From Methylobacterium persicinum (GTDB lineage Bacteria; Pseudomonadota; Alphaproteobacteria; Rhizobiales; Beijerinckiaceae), in NCBI RefSeq assembly GCF_022179525.1, contig NZ_BPQX01000007.1, positions 62,001 through 126,000 of the forward strand: a DNA stretch of 64,000 nt, read 5' to 3'. The translations under genes and the position numbers were made by a program. The number at the start of each line of letters is the position of its first letter. Position 1 is the first letter of the stretch. Under the pieces are notes generated by a model that saw only the letters and a program-made list of their open reading frames with translations, was not told the origin of the DNA and did not search any database. This document shows positions 28,798 to 37,271 of the stretch, one piece after another.

Positions 28798-30246
28798 GTG
28801 CCCCCTCCCTTGACCGATTTCACCTCCCGCGCCGGCTCTGCCCTGCGCGCCTTCGCCGAGGCGTCCCAGGACCTCCTCGTCCAGCCGACGCTCCGCCTCG
28901 GGGTGACCGGCCTCGCCCGCTCGGGGAAGACCGTGTTCACCACGGCCCTGATCCACCATCTCGTGGAGACCCACGCCCTGCCGGCCTTCGCCGCCGCGCA
29001 GGAGGGCCGCCTGCGCCGGGCGCGCCTCGTGCCGCAGCCCGACGACGATGTGCCCCGCTTCCCCTTCGAGGAGCATTTCGCGACCCTCACCGAGGCCCGC
29101 GCCTGGCCCCGGTCCACCGACCGGATCAGCCAGTTCCGCCTGGAGATCGCCTACGAGCGCGCCGCCGGCTGGCGCTCCGGCCCGGCGACCCTGATGCTCG
29201 ACGTGGTCGATTACCCCGGCGAATGGCTCCTCGACCTCGCCCTGATCGAGACCGACTACGTGGCGTGGTCCCGGTCGACCATCGCGGGCACCCGGCGGCC
29301 TGGCCGGGCGGCCGTCGCCGCCCCGTGGCTTGCCGCCCTCCAGGCCTTCGACCCCGCCGGGCCCCTCGACGAGGTCGCCGCCGAGCGGGCGAGCGACGCG
29401 TTCAAGGCCTATCTCGCGGCCCTGCGGGCGGGCCCCGAGGCGGTCGCCACCACTCCGCCGGGCCGGTTCCTGATGCCCGGCGACCTCGCCGGATCCCCGG
29501 CGCTGACCTTCGCGCCCCTCGACCGTCTCCCCGAGACGATCGCGCCCGACAGCCTCGCCGGGCTGATGCAGCGGCGCTTCGAGGCCTACAAGGCGAAGGT
29601 CGTGACACCGTTCTTCCGGGACCACTTCCAGCGGGTCGACCGGCAGATCGTGCTGGTGGACGTGCTCTCGGCGGTGGATGCCGGGCCGACGGCCCTCGCC
29701 GAGTTGGAGGAAGCCCTCGACGCGGTGCTGCTCAGCCTCAACATCGGCCGCAACTCGATCCTGTCGCGATTCTTCGCGCCCCGGGCGGACCGGGTGCTGT
29801 TCGCCGCCACGAAGGCCGACCACCTCCACCAGACCAGCCACGACCGGCTCGACGCCCTGCTGCGCCTCCTCGTCTCGCGGTCCATGCGCCGGACGGAAGC
29901 CGCGGGCGCCCGGGTCGGGACGGTGGCGCTGGCCTCCGTCCGCGCGACCCGCGAGACCACGGTCCATGACGGCGGCACGGTGCTGCGGGCGGTGGCCGGC
30001 ACGCCGGAGGCCGGCGAGGTCGTCGGCGACGAGACCTTCGACGGCCAGAGCGAGGCGGCAATCTTCCCTGGCGAGCTTCCGGCCCGGCCGGAGGCGGTGC
30101 TGGAAGGCGCCGTGGAGCCTGGCTCCTTACGCTTCCCCCGCTTCCGCCCGCCGCTCATCCGCCCGGACAGCCTCGGACGTCCCGGCCACCTGCCGCAGAT
30201 CCGCCTTGACCGGGCGATGCAATTCCTGATCGGCGACCGGCTGTGA
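28798..30246 (+). CDS. ycjX: YcjX/DUF463-family P-loop protein
   Basis: This ~482-aa P-loop ATPase/GTPase relative of E. coli YcjX has Walker A GLARSGKT near residue 42, the family core VDYPGEWLLDLALIETDYVAWS near residues 138-159 and the C-terminal region LFAATKADHLH. E. coli YcjX is a stress-linked protein of the phage-shock neighbourhood. Start uncertain: GTG 28798 or TTG 28810 give the family N-terminus; no strong ribosome site is visible. The YcjF partner follows 74 bp downstream. Confidence 0.9.
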   Translation: MPPPLTDFTSRAGSALRAFAEASQDLLVQPTLRLGVTGLARSGKTVFTTALIHHLVETHALPAFAAAQEGRLRRARLVPQPDDDVPRFPFEEHFATLTEARAWPRSTDRISQFRLEIAYERAAGWRSGPATLMLDVVDYPGEWLLDLALIETDYVAWSRSTIAGTRRPGRAAVAAPWLAALQAFDPAGPLDEVAAERASDAFKAYLAALRAGPEAVATTPPGRFLMPGDLAGSPALTFAPLDRLPETIAPDSLAGLMQRRFEAYKAKVVTPFFRDHFQRVDRQIVLVDVLSAVDAGPTALAELEEALDAVLLSLNIGRNSILSRFFAPRADRVLFAATKADHLHQTSHDRLDALLRLLVSRSMRRTEAAGARVGTVALASVRATRETTVHDGGTVLRAVAGTPEAGEVVGDETFDGQSEAAIFPGELPARPEAVLEGAVEPGSLRFPRFRPPLIRPDSLGRPGHLPQIRLDRAMQFLIGDRL

Positions 30247-30320
30247 TTGTTTTGGAAACAAGACTGCCCTTTCTCCCGGAGACGGGGAAGGGGCGGTGTG
30301 GTCGTCATGAGGAGCGGTGA

Positions 30321-31340
30321 ATGACCTCGGGCCAGAAACCCCGCGCCTTCCGCCTGTCCCCCGAGCCGCCCCCGGCCCCCGGCTTCGCGCCGCCGCCCGA
30401 GGCGGCCCCGCCGGGGCCGGTGATCGTCGAGGAGCCCTTCGAGATCGTGGACGCCGCCGATGGCGTGCCGGTCCCGGTGGCGCCGAAACGCCGCTCGCCC
30501 TGGGGCGGCCTGTTCTGGTCGGCGGCGGGCGGTCTCGTCTCCCTGGGGATCGGCCTGTCCATCGAGCGCATGATCACCGACCTGTTCCAGGCGGCGCCGT
30601 GGCTCGGCTATGTCGCCCTGGCGCTGCTGGCCCTGGCGCTCACGGCGCTGGCTGTCATCCTCGGCCGCGAACTCGCCGGCCTGCGGCGGGAGAAGCGGAT
30701 CGAGCGACTGCGCCAGTCGGCCATCGATGCCATCGCCTCCCGGGATCATTCCGGGGCGATGCTGGTGGTGCGCGAGGTGTCGGCGCTCTACGCCGACCGG
30801 GCGCAGCTCGCCGCCGCCCGGGGACGCCTGGACGGGACCGCCGACGCGATCCTCGACGTGGATGACCGGATCGGGCTCGCCGAGCGCGAACTCCTCGCCG
30901 ACCTCGACCGGCAGGCCCGCAACGCCATCGCGACGGCGGCCAAGCAGGTCTCGGCGGTCACGGCGCTCAGCCCCCGGGCCATCGTCGATGTCGCCTTCGT
31001 CCTCTTCGCCAACGTGCGGCTGCTGCGCCGGATCGCGGCGATCTACGGCGGACGCCCCGGCTTCCTCGGCTTCCTGCGGCTGGCCCGTGCGGCCCTGGCC
31101 CATCTCACCGTGACGGGCGGCATGGCGGTGGGTGAGAGCGTGATCCAGCAGGTGCTCGGCCTCGGGCTCGCCGCCCGGGTCTCGGCCAAGCTCGGGGAGG
31201 GCGTGCTCAACGGCTTGATGACCGGCCGCTTCGGGCTCGCGGCCCTGGCCGTGTGCCGGCCGCTGCCCTTCGTGCGCATCGAGCCGCCGCGTCTGTCGGA
31301 CGTCGCGGGGGAATTGCTGCGTTCGGGCGAGGAGAAGTAA
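30321..31340 (+). CDS. ycjF: YcjF/TIGR01620-family inner-membrane protein (DUF697)
   Basis: This 339-aa membrane protein has a proline-rich cytoplasmic tail (residues 1-60), two membrane helices around 70-120 (WGGLFWSAAGGLVSLGIG and LALLALALTALAVILG), then a soluble region and a DUF697 domain with ALSPRAIVDVAFVLFANVRL and further hydrophobic helices. It pairs with YcjX as in E. coli, where both accompany the psp genes; no psp gene is visible here. Function unknown. Confidence 0.9.
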   Translation: MTSGQKPRAFRLSPEPPPAPGFAPPPEAAPPGPVIVEEPFEIVDAADGVPVPVAPKRRSPWGGLFWSAAGGLVSLGIGLSIERMITDLFQAAPWLGYVALALLALALTALAVILGRELAGLRREKRIERLRQSAIDAIASRDHSGAMLVVREVSALYADRAQLAAARGRLDGTADAILDVDDRIGLAERELLADLDRQARNAIATAAKQVSAVTALSPRAIVDVAFVLFANVRLLRRIAAIYGGRPGFLGFLRLARAALAHLTVTGGMAVGESVIQQVLGLGLAARVSAKLGEGVLNGLMTGRFGLAALAVCRPLPFVRIEPPRLSDVAGELLRSGEEK

Positions 31341-31352
31341 GCCATGCACCTC

Positions 31353-31429
31353 GCGTCATTGCGGGGCGACGCCGGAGCCATCCAGAAGGCAGAGCCGGCT
31401 GGATCGCTTTGCGCTCGCTCGCAATGACG
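31353..31429. repeat. Palindromic repeat, family 2 (copy c, divergent)
   Basis: CGTCATTGCGGGGCGAC ... GCTGGATCGCTTTGCGCTCGCTCGCAATGACG keeps the outer arms but diverges in the middle. It lies between the convergent ycjF and PRC-barrel genes. Confidence 0.8.
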
Positions 31430-31473
31430 GAGTGGCTGTCAGGCCGGCCGTCCCGGCAAGGGACGGCGCGGGA

Positions 31474-31878
31474 TCAGCGCTTGAACTTGCCGTCGTACTT
31501 GAACTCCGGCGCGGACTTCAGCTGGTCCTTGCTGGCGCCGATGATCGCCTTCCACTTCTTGGCGTCGGCATCGTAGCCCAGGGCCACCGAGTCGGGGGAG
31601 ACGACGACGTAGTGCTCGCCCATGCCGAGGAAGCCGCCCACCGAGAGGATGTAGCCCGAGAGCTTCTGGTTCTCGATCACGAGATCCTTGATCTCGCCGA
31701 CGGTGTTGTTCTGCGCGTCGGTGACGTTGAGGCCGATGATGTTGTAGCTCAGCACCGCGTCCTGCGGCACGTTCACGAACTTCGGCGCCACGGTCGGCGG
31801 GGTGGCATTGTGTTCGGCCGCCAGGGCGGGGCCGGCGAGCATCGCGGCAGCGAGCGAAGCGAGAACGAGACGACGCAT
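31474..31878 (-). CDS. Exported PRC-barrel domain protein
   Basis: This 134-aa protein has a Sec signal ending at AAMLAGPALAAEH, then a PRC-barrel-like domain with LNVTDAQNNTVGEIKDLVIEN and a second strand set around GGFLGMGEHYVVVSPDSVALG. Exported PRC-barrel proteins of this kind are abundant in alphaproteobacteria and have no assigned role. The signal peptide and clear ribosome site (GGAGG) support the ATG. Upstream 149 bp to the next minus-strand gene hold nothing else obvious. Confidence 0.88.
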   Translation of the reverse strand: MRRLVLASLAAAMLAGPALAAEHNATPPTVAPKFVNVPQDAVLSYNIIGLNVTDAQNNTVGEIKDLVIENQKLSGYILSVGGFLGMGEHYVVVSPDSVALGYDADAKKWKAIIGASKDQLKSAPEFKYDGKFKR

Positions 31879-32027
31879 GAAAAACCTCCGAGCACCCGAA
31901 TTGGGCGGCTGGGAATGGCCTGTCGCCCAAGATCGTTCCGCCGGTTCGCAGAAATGTTAATGCACGGAACATGGAACCGCGCTGCCTCATGGGGAGGCAG
32001 GGCGGTGCGGCGGTTCAGGGTGGCTCG

Positions 32028-33017
32028 TCAGTTGCCCTGCGTCGCCTCGGGCTTGGTGTCCGTCTTGGCGTCCGTCTTGGCGTCTGTCCTGGCAAGCACC
32101 TCGATGTCCCGGTCGAGGCCGCTCTCCACCTTGAACTCGTGGGTGTAGACCTGCCCGTCGTGGCGGGCGATGAGGACGTAGTCGCCCTCGGCCAGGGTCA
32201 CCTGGGGGAAGGCGCCGATCGCCTCGCGGATCGTGTCGCCGCCGGGCGTCAGCACTGAGAAGGCGGTGCCCGCGAAGGCCTCGCTGCCCGGCGCGGCCAC
32301 GAGCTTCAGGGTCACGGTCGCCGCCCGGTGGTTGAGGGTCGCCTCGGTGACCTTGCCGTTCTCCACCTTGAGGTCGGCCCGCTGGATCGCGTTCGATTCC
32401 CCGTAGGTCGAGACCACGTGGTAGGTCCCCTCCGGCAGGCGCAGCAACTCCCCGGTATGGATCTCCGAGCGGACGAGGCGGCCCTCCGAGTTGGTGCCCA
32501 CCGGCACGAAGACCGAGAAGGTCACCTGATCCGGGGGGATCTTCGTGTCGCCCACCGCCCCGGACAGGCGCAGCGCCCCGGCGGCCACCCGGAGCGTGTC
32601 GCTCGCGGCCTGACCGCCCAGGACGATCCGCTTCGAGGCGCTGGCGAAGCCGTAGGTGACGGTGGCCACGTAGGCGCCGGGCGGCAGGGTGAAGTGCGGC
32701 TCCGCCTCGTTCGAGCGGCCGACGATCGCCGGCCGGGCGCCTTCGCCCCTGTCGTCGAAGATCCGCCAGACGAGGCCGTCCTGCAGGGGGGTCCCCACGC
32801 CGGACAGGATCGCCGTGAGGGTGAGCTGCGCGTCGGGCTCGGACGAGGGCAGGGCGGGCGGAAGAGTGGGGCCGGAAATCGAGGGACCCAGCCGGGGAGA
32901 GTTCGACGGCACGAGACCCTGCTGTGCGAAGGCCGCCACCGGCAGGAGCGCGCCGGGGAGGGCCAGCGGCATCGCCGCGAGCATCGCACACACCCTCGTC
33001 CGCCGTCCCGCCGTCAT
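32028..33017 (-). CDS. Exported protein of unknown function
   Basis: This 329-aa protein has a signal peptide (MLAAMPLALPGALLPVAAFA, residues 12-31) followed by repeated beta-rich domains that look like carboxypeptidase-regulatory or Ig-like folds: 'YVATVTYGFAS.KRI', 'TYHVVSTYGESNAI', 'DYVLIARHDG'. The three segments share an A/T-Y/H-x-V-x-x-x-Y/H-G pattern, suggesting tandem copies. The C-terminal TDAKTDAKTDTK tail comes from a 12-base tandem repeat at about 32055-32090. ATG 33017 chosen for the signal peptide; longer starts exist. Confidence 0.7.
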   Translation of the reverse strand: MTAGRRTRVCAMLAAMPLALPGALLPVAAFAQQGLVPSNSPRLGPSISGPTLPPALPSSEPDAQLTLTAILSGVGTPLQDGLVWRIFDDRGEGARPAIVGRSNEAEPHFTLPPGAYVATVTYGFASASKRIVLGGQAASDTLRVAAGALRLSGAVGDTKIPPDQVTFSVFVPVGTNSEGRLVRSEIHTGELLRLPEGTYHVVSTYGESNAIQRADLKVENGKVTEATLNHRAATVTLKLVAAPGSEAFAGTAFSVLTPGGDTIREAIGAFPQVTLAEGDYVLIARHDGQVYTHEFKVESGLDRDIEVLARTDAKTDAKTDTKPEATQGN

Positions 33018-33162
33018 CCCCACGCGATCCCTCGCCCGCCGATCCCTCCCTGTGCCCGCTGACCGTGGCGGCCGCAAGGCGGCGGTGCCGCCGCCCTTTC
33101 ATGCCGGGGCGCCCCGTGCCACATCGCCAACGGACCGCTTCGCCCTATCCTCGGACGGGATC

Positions 33163-33726
33163 ATGAACGCCACCCTCGACCTCCTGAAGACCCGCCGCTC
33201 GGTTCCCCCGCCCCTCCTCGACGGGCCAGGTCCGACCCGCGATGAGTTGGACACCCTGCTCACCCTTGCTTCCCGGGTGCCGGACCACGGCAAGCTCGCC
33301 CCCTGGCGGTTCATCGTCATCGAGGGCGAGGCCAGGGCACGGATCGGCGAGACGATCGCCACCGCCTTCGCGGCGGACAACCCGGAGGCCGGGGCCGACC
33401 GGTTGGACCAGGAACGCCGCCGCCTGATGCATGCGCCCGTCGTGGTCGCCGTGGTGTCGAGGGCCGGGCCGCATGTGAAGATCCCCGACTGGGAGCAGGT
33501 GCTCTCGGCCGGGGCGGTGGCGATGAACCTCGTCGTCGCGGCCAACGCCATGGGGTTCTCGACCTCTTGGCTGACCGAGTGGCACGCCTACGACCGGCGG
33601 GTGCTCGACGCCCTGGGCCTCGCCCCGACGGAGCGGCTGGCCGGGCATATCCATATCGGCCGGGGGCGGGAGATCCCCTCGGATCGCCCCCGTCCGGCGC
33701 TCGCCGACATCGTCACCTACCTGTGA
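33163..33726 (+). CDS. Nitroreductase family flavoprotein
   Basis: This 187-aa FMN enzyme of the compact YdjA type has LLKTRRSVPPPLL, the flavin-binding RVPDHGKLAPWRF, and VLSAGAVAMNLVVAANAMG with SWLTEW. It would reduce nitro- or quinone-type substrates with NAD(P)H. A flavin reductase-like gene follows seven bases downstream, a tight pair whose products might share FMN. ATG 33163 has an in-frame longer ORF upstream but homology begins here. Confidence 0.88.
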   Translation: MNATLDLLKTRRSVPPPLLDGPGPTRDELDTLLTLASRVPDHGKLAPWRFIVIEGEARARIGETIATAFAADNPEAGADRLDQERRRLMHAPVVVAVVSRAGPHVKIPDWEQVLSAGAVAMNLVVAANAMGFSTSWLTEWHAYDRRVLDALGLAPTERLAGHIHIGRGREIPSDRPRPALADIVTYL

Positions 33727-33733
33727 GGCGCCT

Positions 33734-34363
33734 GTGCATTACGACCTCGACCTCCCCCACGACGAGCGCTGCCTGCCCCACAGCCCCCTGAAGGCGATCG
33801 TCGCCCCCCGGCCGATCGGGTGGATCAGCGCCATGGACCAAGCGGGGCGCCTGAACCTCGCGCCGTACTCGTTCTTCAACGCCGTGGCCGACAACATGGT
33901 CGCGTTCTCCTCCACCGGCCGCAAGGATGCGCTGACCTTCGCGGAGGAGGGCGGCGAGTTCGTCTGCAGCTTCGCCACCTGGGACCTGCGCGACGGCATG
34001 AACGATTCCTCGGCGCCGCTGCCCAGGGGCGAGAGCGAGTTCGCCTTCGCCAAGCTCGGGACCGCGCCCTCGCACAAGGTCCGCCCGCCGCGGGTGGCCG
34101 GCTCGCCCGCCGCCCTGGAATGCCGCTGGCTCCAGACCGTGCCCCTCGTGCCCCTGGAGGGCGGCGAGGCTGAGAACTTCCTCGTCATCGGGCAGGTGGT
34201 CTCGATCTACGTGGACGAGCGCTTCGTCACCGACGGCATGGTCGACACCGCCGCGATGCACCCGATCATGCGCGGTGGGTATTTCGACTATTTCCAGGTG
34301 ACGCCGGAGACGCGCTTCACCATGCGCCGGCCGAAGGGTGCGGGAGAGTTCACCGGACGCTGA
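33734..34363 (+). CDS. Flavin reductase-family FMN-binding split-barrel protein
   Basis: A 209-aa protein with the flavin reductase-like fold: IVAPRPIGWISAMD, LNLAPYSFFNAVADN and FSSTGRKDALTF are the FMN-binding elements of this family, which is common as an uncharacterised single-domain protein. Its GTG start follows the nitroreductase stop by seven bases. It could reduce flavin for the nitroreductase or act on another substrate; not resolvable here. Confidence 0.86.
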   Translation: MHYDLDLPHDERCLPHSPLKAIVAPRPIGWISAMDQAGRLNLAPYSFFNAVADNMVAFSSTGRKDALTFAEEGGEFVCSFATWDLRDGMNDSSAPLPRGESEFAFAKLGTAPSHKVRPPRVAGSPAALECRWLQTVPLVPLEGGEAENFLVIGQVVSIYVDERFVTDGMVDTAAMHPIMRGGYFDYFQVTPETRFTMRRPKGAGEFTGR

Positions 34364-34498
34364 GGGGCCCACGCCCGACCGCCCGGGGGCGGGGAGGGGA
34401 CGTCCCTCTCCGGGCCGTTAAGTCCCCGTCATCCTTGAGGCTTTGTTTACCATAGCGGGAGCAGGGTCGGCCGGTCCCATCGTACTGGCCGAAGCCGG

Positions 34499-35590
34499 AT
34501 GTTCCTGTTCACCACCACGGCCAGCCCCCCCGCGGTCCCCGATCCGCCCGCCCTGGTGCGTCCCGCGCCGGCGCCGGTGGTGCAGGCGATCCGCGACGGG
34601 GCCAGCGCCACGGGCGTCGGGTTCGATTACCTCCTCGCCACGGCCCGGCGGGAATCGGCCCTCGACCCGGCAGCCAAGGCGCCGACTTCGTCAGCCACGG
34701 GGCTGTTCCAGTTCATCGAGCAGACGTGGCTCGGGACGATGAAGAGCGCCGGGCCGCAACTCGGCCTCCAGGCCGAGGCGGATGCCATCGTCCGCCAGCC
34801 CGACGGCACCTATGCCGTGACCGACGCCGCCCAGCGGCAGGCGATCCTCGATCTGCGCCGGGACCCGAAGGTCGCGGCGGTCCTGGCCGGCGCCCTCACG
34901 CAGAAGAACGCGCAGGCGCTCCAGGCGGCGACCGGGCAGGAGCCCACGCCCGGCGAACTCTATGCCGCCCACGTGCTGGGGGCGAAGGGCGCGGCGAGCC
35001 TCATCGCCACCGCCCGAACCTTCCCCGAGCGGGCCGCCGCCCTCGACCTGCCGGAGGCCGCCGCCGCCAACCGCGGCCTGTTCTACGACCGCTCCGGCCG
35101 CCCGCGCACGGCGGCGGAACTCTACGCGAGCCTGTCCGCGGCGGCGCAATCGGTCCCTCCGGTCATCACAGGAGGGGCGGGGGCATCCCCGGCGGCGGGG
35201 GAGGCGCCGCAGGCGAGCGCCTACGCCACGACCGCCGCGGCCTTCGGTGGCGGCGCGGACCTCCGCAGCCTGTTCCAGACCGATCGCCGCTCCCCGGTCT
35301 CCGATGCCGCCGCGAAGCTCTGGCAGGGGCGGATCACGGGCACCGCCACGGCGCGGCCGGCGCCGTCCTATTTCCCGCGCTCGGACGAGGGTGAGGCCGA
35401 CACGCCCGCGCCCGTCGCCGTCGCCTCGGCCGACCCCGAGTCCCTCCCCGCCACCACGGGCTCCCTGGCATCGCCGTCGCTGCCGCCGGGACTCGCCCTC
35501 GTCAACGCTCCCCTGCCGCCCCGCCGCCCGGCGGCATTCGGGGCGAATGTGGCGCCGAGCAGTCTGTTCGCACCCAGGAAGGGCTTGTGA
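34499..35590 (+). CDS. Lytic transglycosylase-like protein (SLT fold)
   Basis: This 363-aa protein has an SLT-type domain in residues ~30-195 with the catalytic glutamate motif ARRESALDP and ATGLFQFIEQTWLG, characteristic of lytic murein transglycosylases. No cleavable signal peptide is seen at the annotated start, so export by another route, such as the flagellar one, is possible. The C-terminal half is a Pro/Ala-rich low-complexity tail. Its TGA overlaps the next ATG by one base (TGATG), coupling it to the DUF2336 gene. Confidence 0.85.
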   Translation: MFLFTTTASPPAVPDPPALVRPAPAPVVQAIRDGASATGVGFDYLLATARRESALDPAAKAPTSSATGLFQFIEQTWLGTMKSAGPQLGLQAEADAIVRQPDGTYAVTDAAQRQAILDLRRDPKVAAVLAGALTQKNAQALQAATGQEPTPGELYAAHVLGAKGAASLIATARTFPERAAALDLPEAAAANRGLFYDRSGRPRTAAELYASLSAAAQSVPPVITGGAGASPAAGEAPQASAYATTAAAFGGGADLRSLFQTDRRSPVSDAAAKLWQGRITGTATARPAPSYFPRSDEGEADTPAPVAVASADPESLPATTGSLASPSLPPGLALVNAPLPPRRPAAFGANVAPSSLFAPRKGL

Positions 35591-37095
35591 TGGAGAGGCC
35601 CGTGATCAAGAAATCCATGATCATCCGCCAATTCCTGGCCATGACCCTGAACGCTCCCGCCGGCCGGCGGGCGCAGGGCGCGACGGCCCTGGTCCGGGCC
35701 TACCTGTACGGCGACCTCGACGCCGACGCCGCCTGGGAAGCCAAGACGGCGATCCTGAGCCTCCTCGACGATCCCGCCCCCAAGGTGCGGCGGGCCCTGG
35801 CAGAGGCCTGCGCCGACTCCGCCCGCAGCCCGCGACCGGTGGTGGTCGCCCTGTCCTGCGACGTGTTCGAGGTGGCGGCGCCGATCCTCGCCCGCTCGCC
35901 CGTCCTGACCGAGGCCGATCTCGTGGAGGCCGCCGCCCTCGGCGAAGAGGGCGCCCGCCTGGTCATCGCCCGGCGCCATCACCTGACCCCCGCCGTGTCC
36001 GGGGCCCTGATCGAGATCGCCGACCTCGAGACCCTCGTCGCCCTGGCCGGCAACCCCACCGCCCGGATCACCGGCGGGCGGATCCTGCGGATGGTCGAGC
36101 GGTTCGGCCACGAGGCGGATCTGCGCGAGGCACTGCTCACCCGGCACGACCTGCCGCCGGAGGGGCGCCACGCCATCGCCGTCGCCCTCGCCCGGAGCCT
36201 CACGACCTTCGCGACCCGGCGCGGCTGGCTCGGCGAGGCGCGCAGCGAGCGCATGAACCGCGAGGTGTCGGAACGCTCCGCCCTCGACCTCAGCGCCGAA
36301 GCCGGGGCGGCGGCCACCGGCCGCCTCGTCACCTACCTGCGCGCCACGCACCAACTCAATGCCGGGTTGATCCTGCGGGCGATTCTGTCCGGGCGGATCG
36401 AGTTCGCGTGCAGCGCCCTCGCCGACCTGTCGGGCCTCGACCACGCGAGCGTCGCCCGGGCCATGCGCGACCCCCGGGGCATCGCCGACCTGCACGAGCG
36501 GGCCGGCCTGCCCGCGGCGCTGCTGCCGGCCATGGACGCGGTCCTCGCCGCGTGGCGGGAGACCGCCAAGCTGCCGGTGGCCCCCGGTCAGGGCGCTGGT
36601 CTGTCCCGGCGGATGATCGAGCGGGCGATCACCGCCTGCGAAGGGTGGGAGAGCCACGAGATCCGCGCCGTCGTCGCCCTCCTCACGCGGTTCGAGGCCG
36701 AGGCCGCCCGCGACGAGGCCCGGGAGACCACCCGCGCCATCCTCGCCGAGGCGGCGGCCCGGGAGGCGGCGGAACGCCAGCGGCTCGCCGCCGACGCCGC
36801 GTGGCGGGAGGCGCTGGAGGCCCATCGCCGGAACGAGGCTGCGCCGGACGCTGCCGCCCCGGCGGCCGAGACGCCGGATGCCGGGACCGGCCGCACCGAT
36901 CCGGTCGGGGCGATCCTCGACGCGCTTCCGGAGCAGATCCTCGAATGGTTCCGGGCGGAGCGGGGGCAGGGTCCGGCGGAGGTGGTGCCGGACGCGGTCC
37001 TCGACGACCTCGACGCCGCGCTCATCGCCGAATACCGGGCCAGCCGGATCACCCCCACGGGGGATCGCAGGCACCGCATCGCCATCGCCGCCTGA
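35590..37095 (+). CDS. DUF2336 family protein
   Basis: This 501-aa all-helical protein of the alphaproteobacterial DUF2336 family has a core around residues 40-340 with repeat-like segments such as 'AKTAILSLLDDPAPKVRRALAE', suggesting an alpha-solenoid. Residues ~370-430 form a long charged helix, a likely coiled coil (EAAAREAAERQRLAADAA). No signal or membrane helix, so cytoplasmic. Start: ATG 35590 overlapping the upstream stop; GTG 35587 is directly before it. Function unknown; coupling to a transglycosylase hints at an envelope or flagellar connection. Confidence 0.82.
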   Translation: MERPVIKKSMIIRQFLAMTLNAPAGRRAQGATALVRAYLYGDLDADAAWEAKTAILSLLDDPAPKVRRALAEACADSARSPRPVVVALSCDVFEVAAPILARSPVLTEADLVEAAALGEEGARLVIARRHHLTPAVSGALIEIADLETLVALAGNPTARITGGRILRMVERFGHEADLREALLTRHDLPPEGRHAIAVALARSLTTFATRRGWLGEARSERMNREVSERSALDLSAEAGAAATGRLVTYLRATHQLNAGLILRAILSGRIEFACSALADLSGLDHASVARAMRDPRGIADLHERAGLPAALLPAMDAVLAAWRETAKLPVAPGQGAGLSRRMIERAITACEGWESHEIRAVVALLTRFEAEAARDEARETTRAILAEAAAREAAERQRLAADAAWREALEAHRRNEAAPDAAAPAAETPDAGTGRTDPVGAILDALPEQILEWFRAERGQGPAEVVPDAVLDDLDAALIAEYRASRITPTGDRRHRIAIAA

Positions 37096-37271
37096 CCCCG
37101 GCGCCGGGGTTGGCCGGGAAGACTACTGACAGCAATCGATGCAACGGCTAAGCTATCACTCGCGAAACGTTCAAGTACTCAATAGTGTTGCAACATTTAA
37201 TGCTTCCGAGGCGGTGAACCGTTTTCGGCAGATCGGCGTTCTGAGCCATCATTACGATGTGGAGGAACGCC

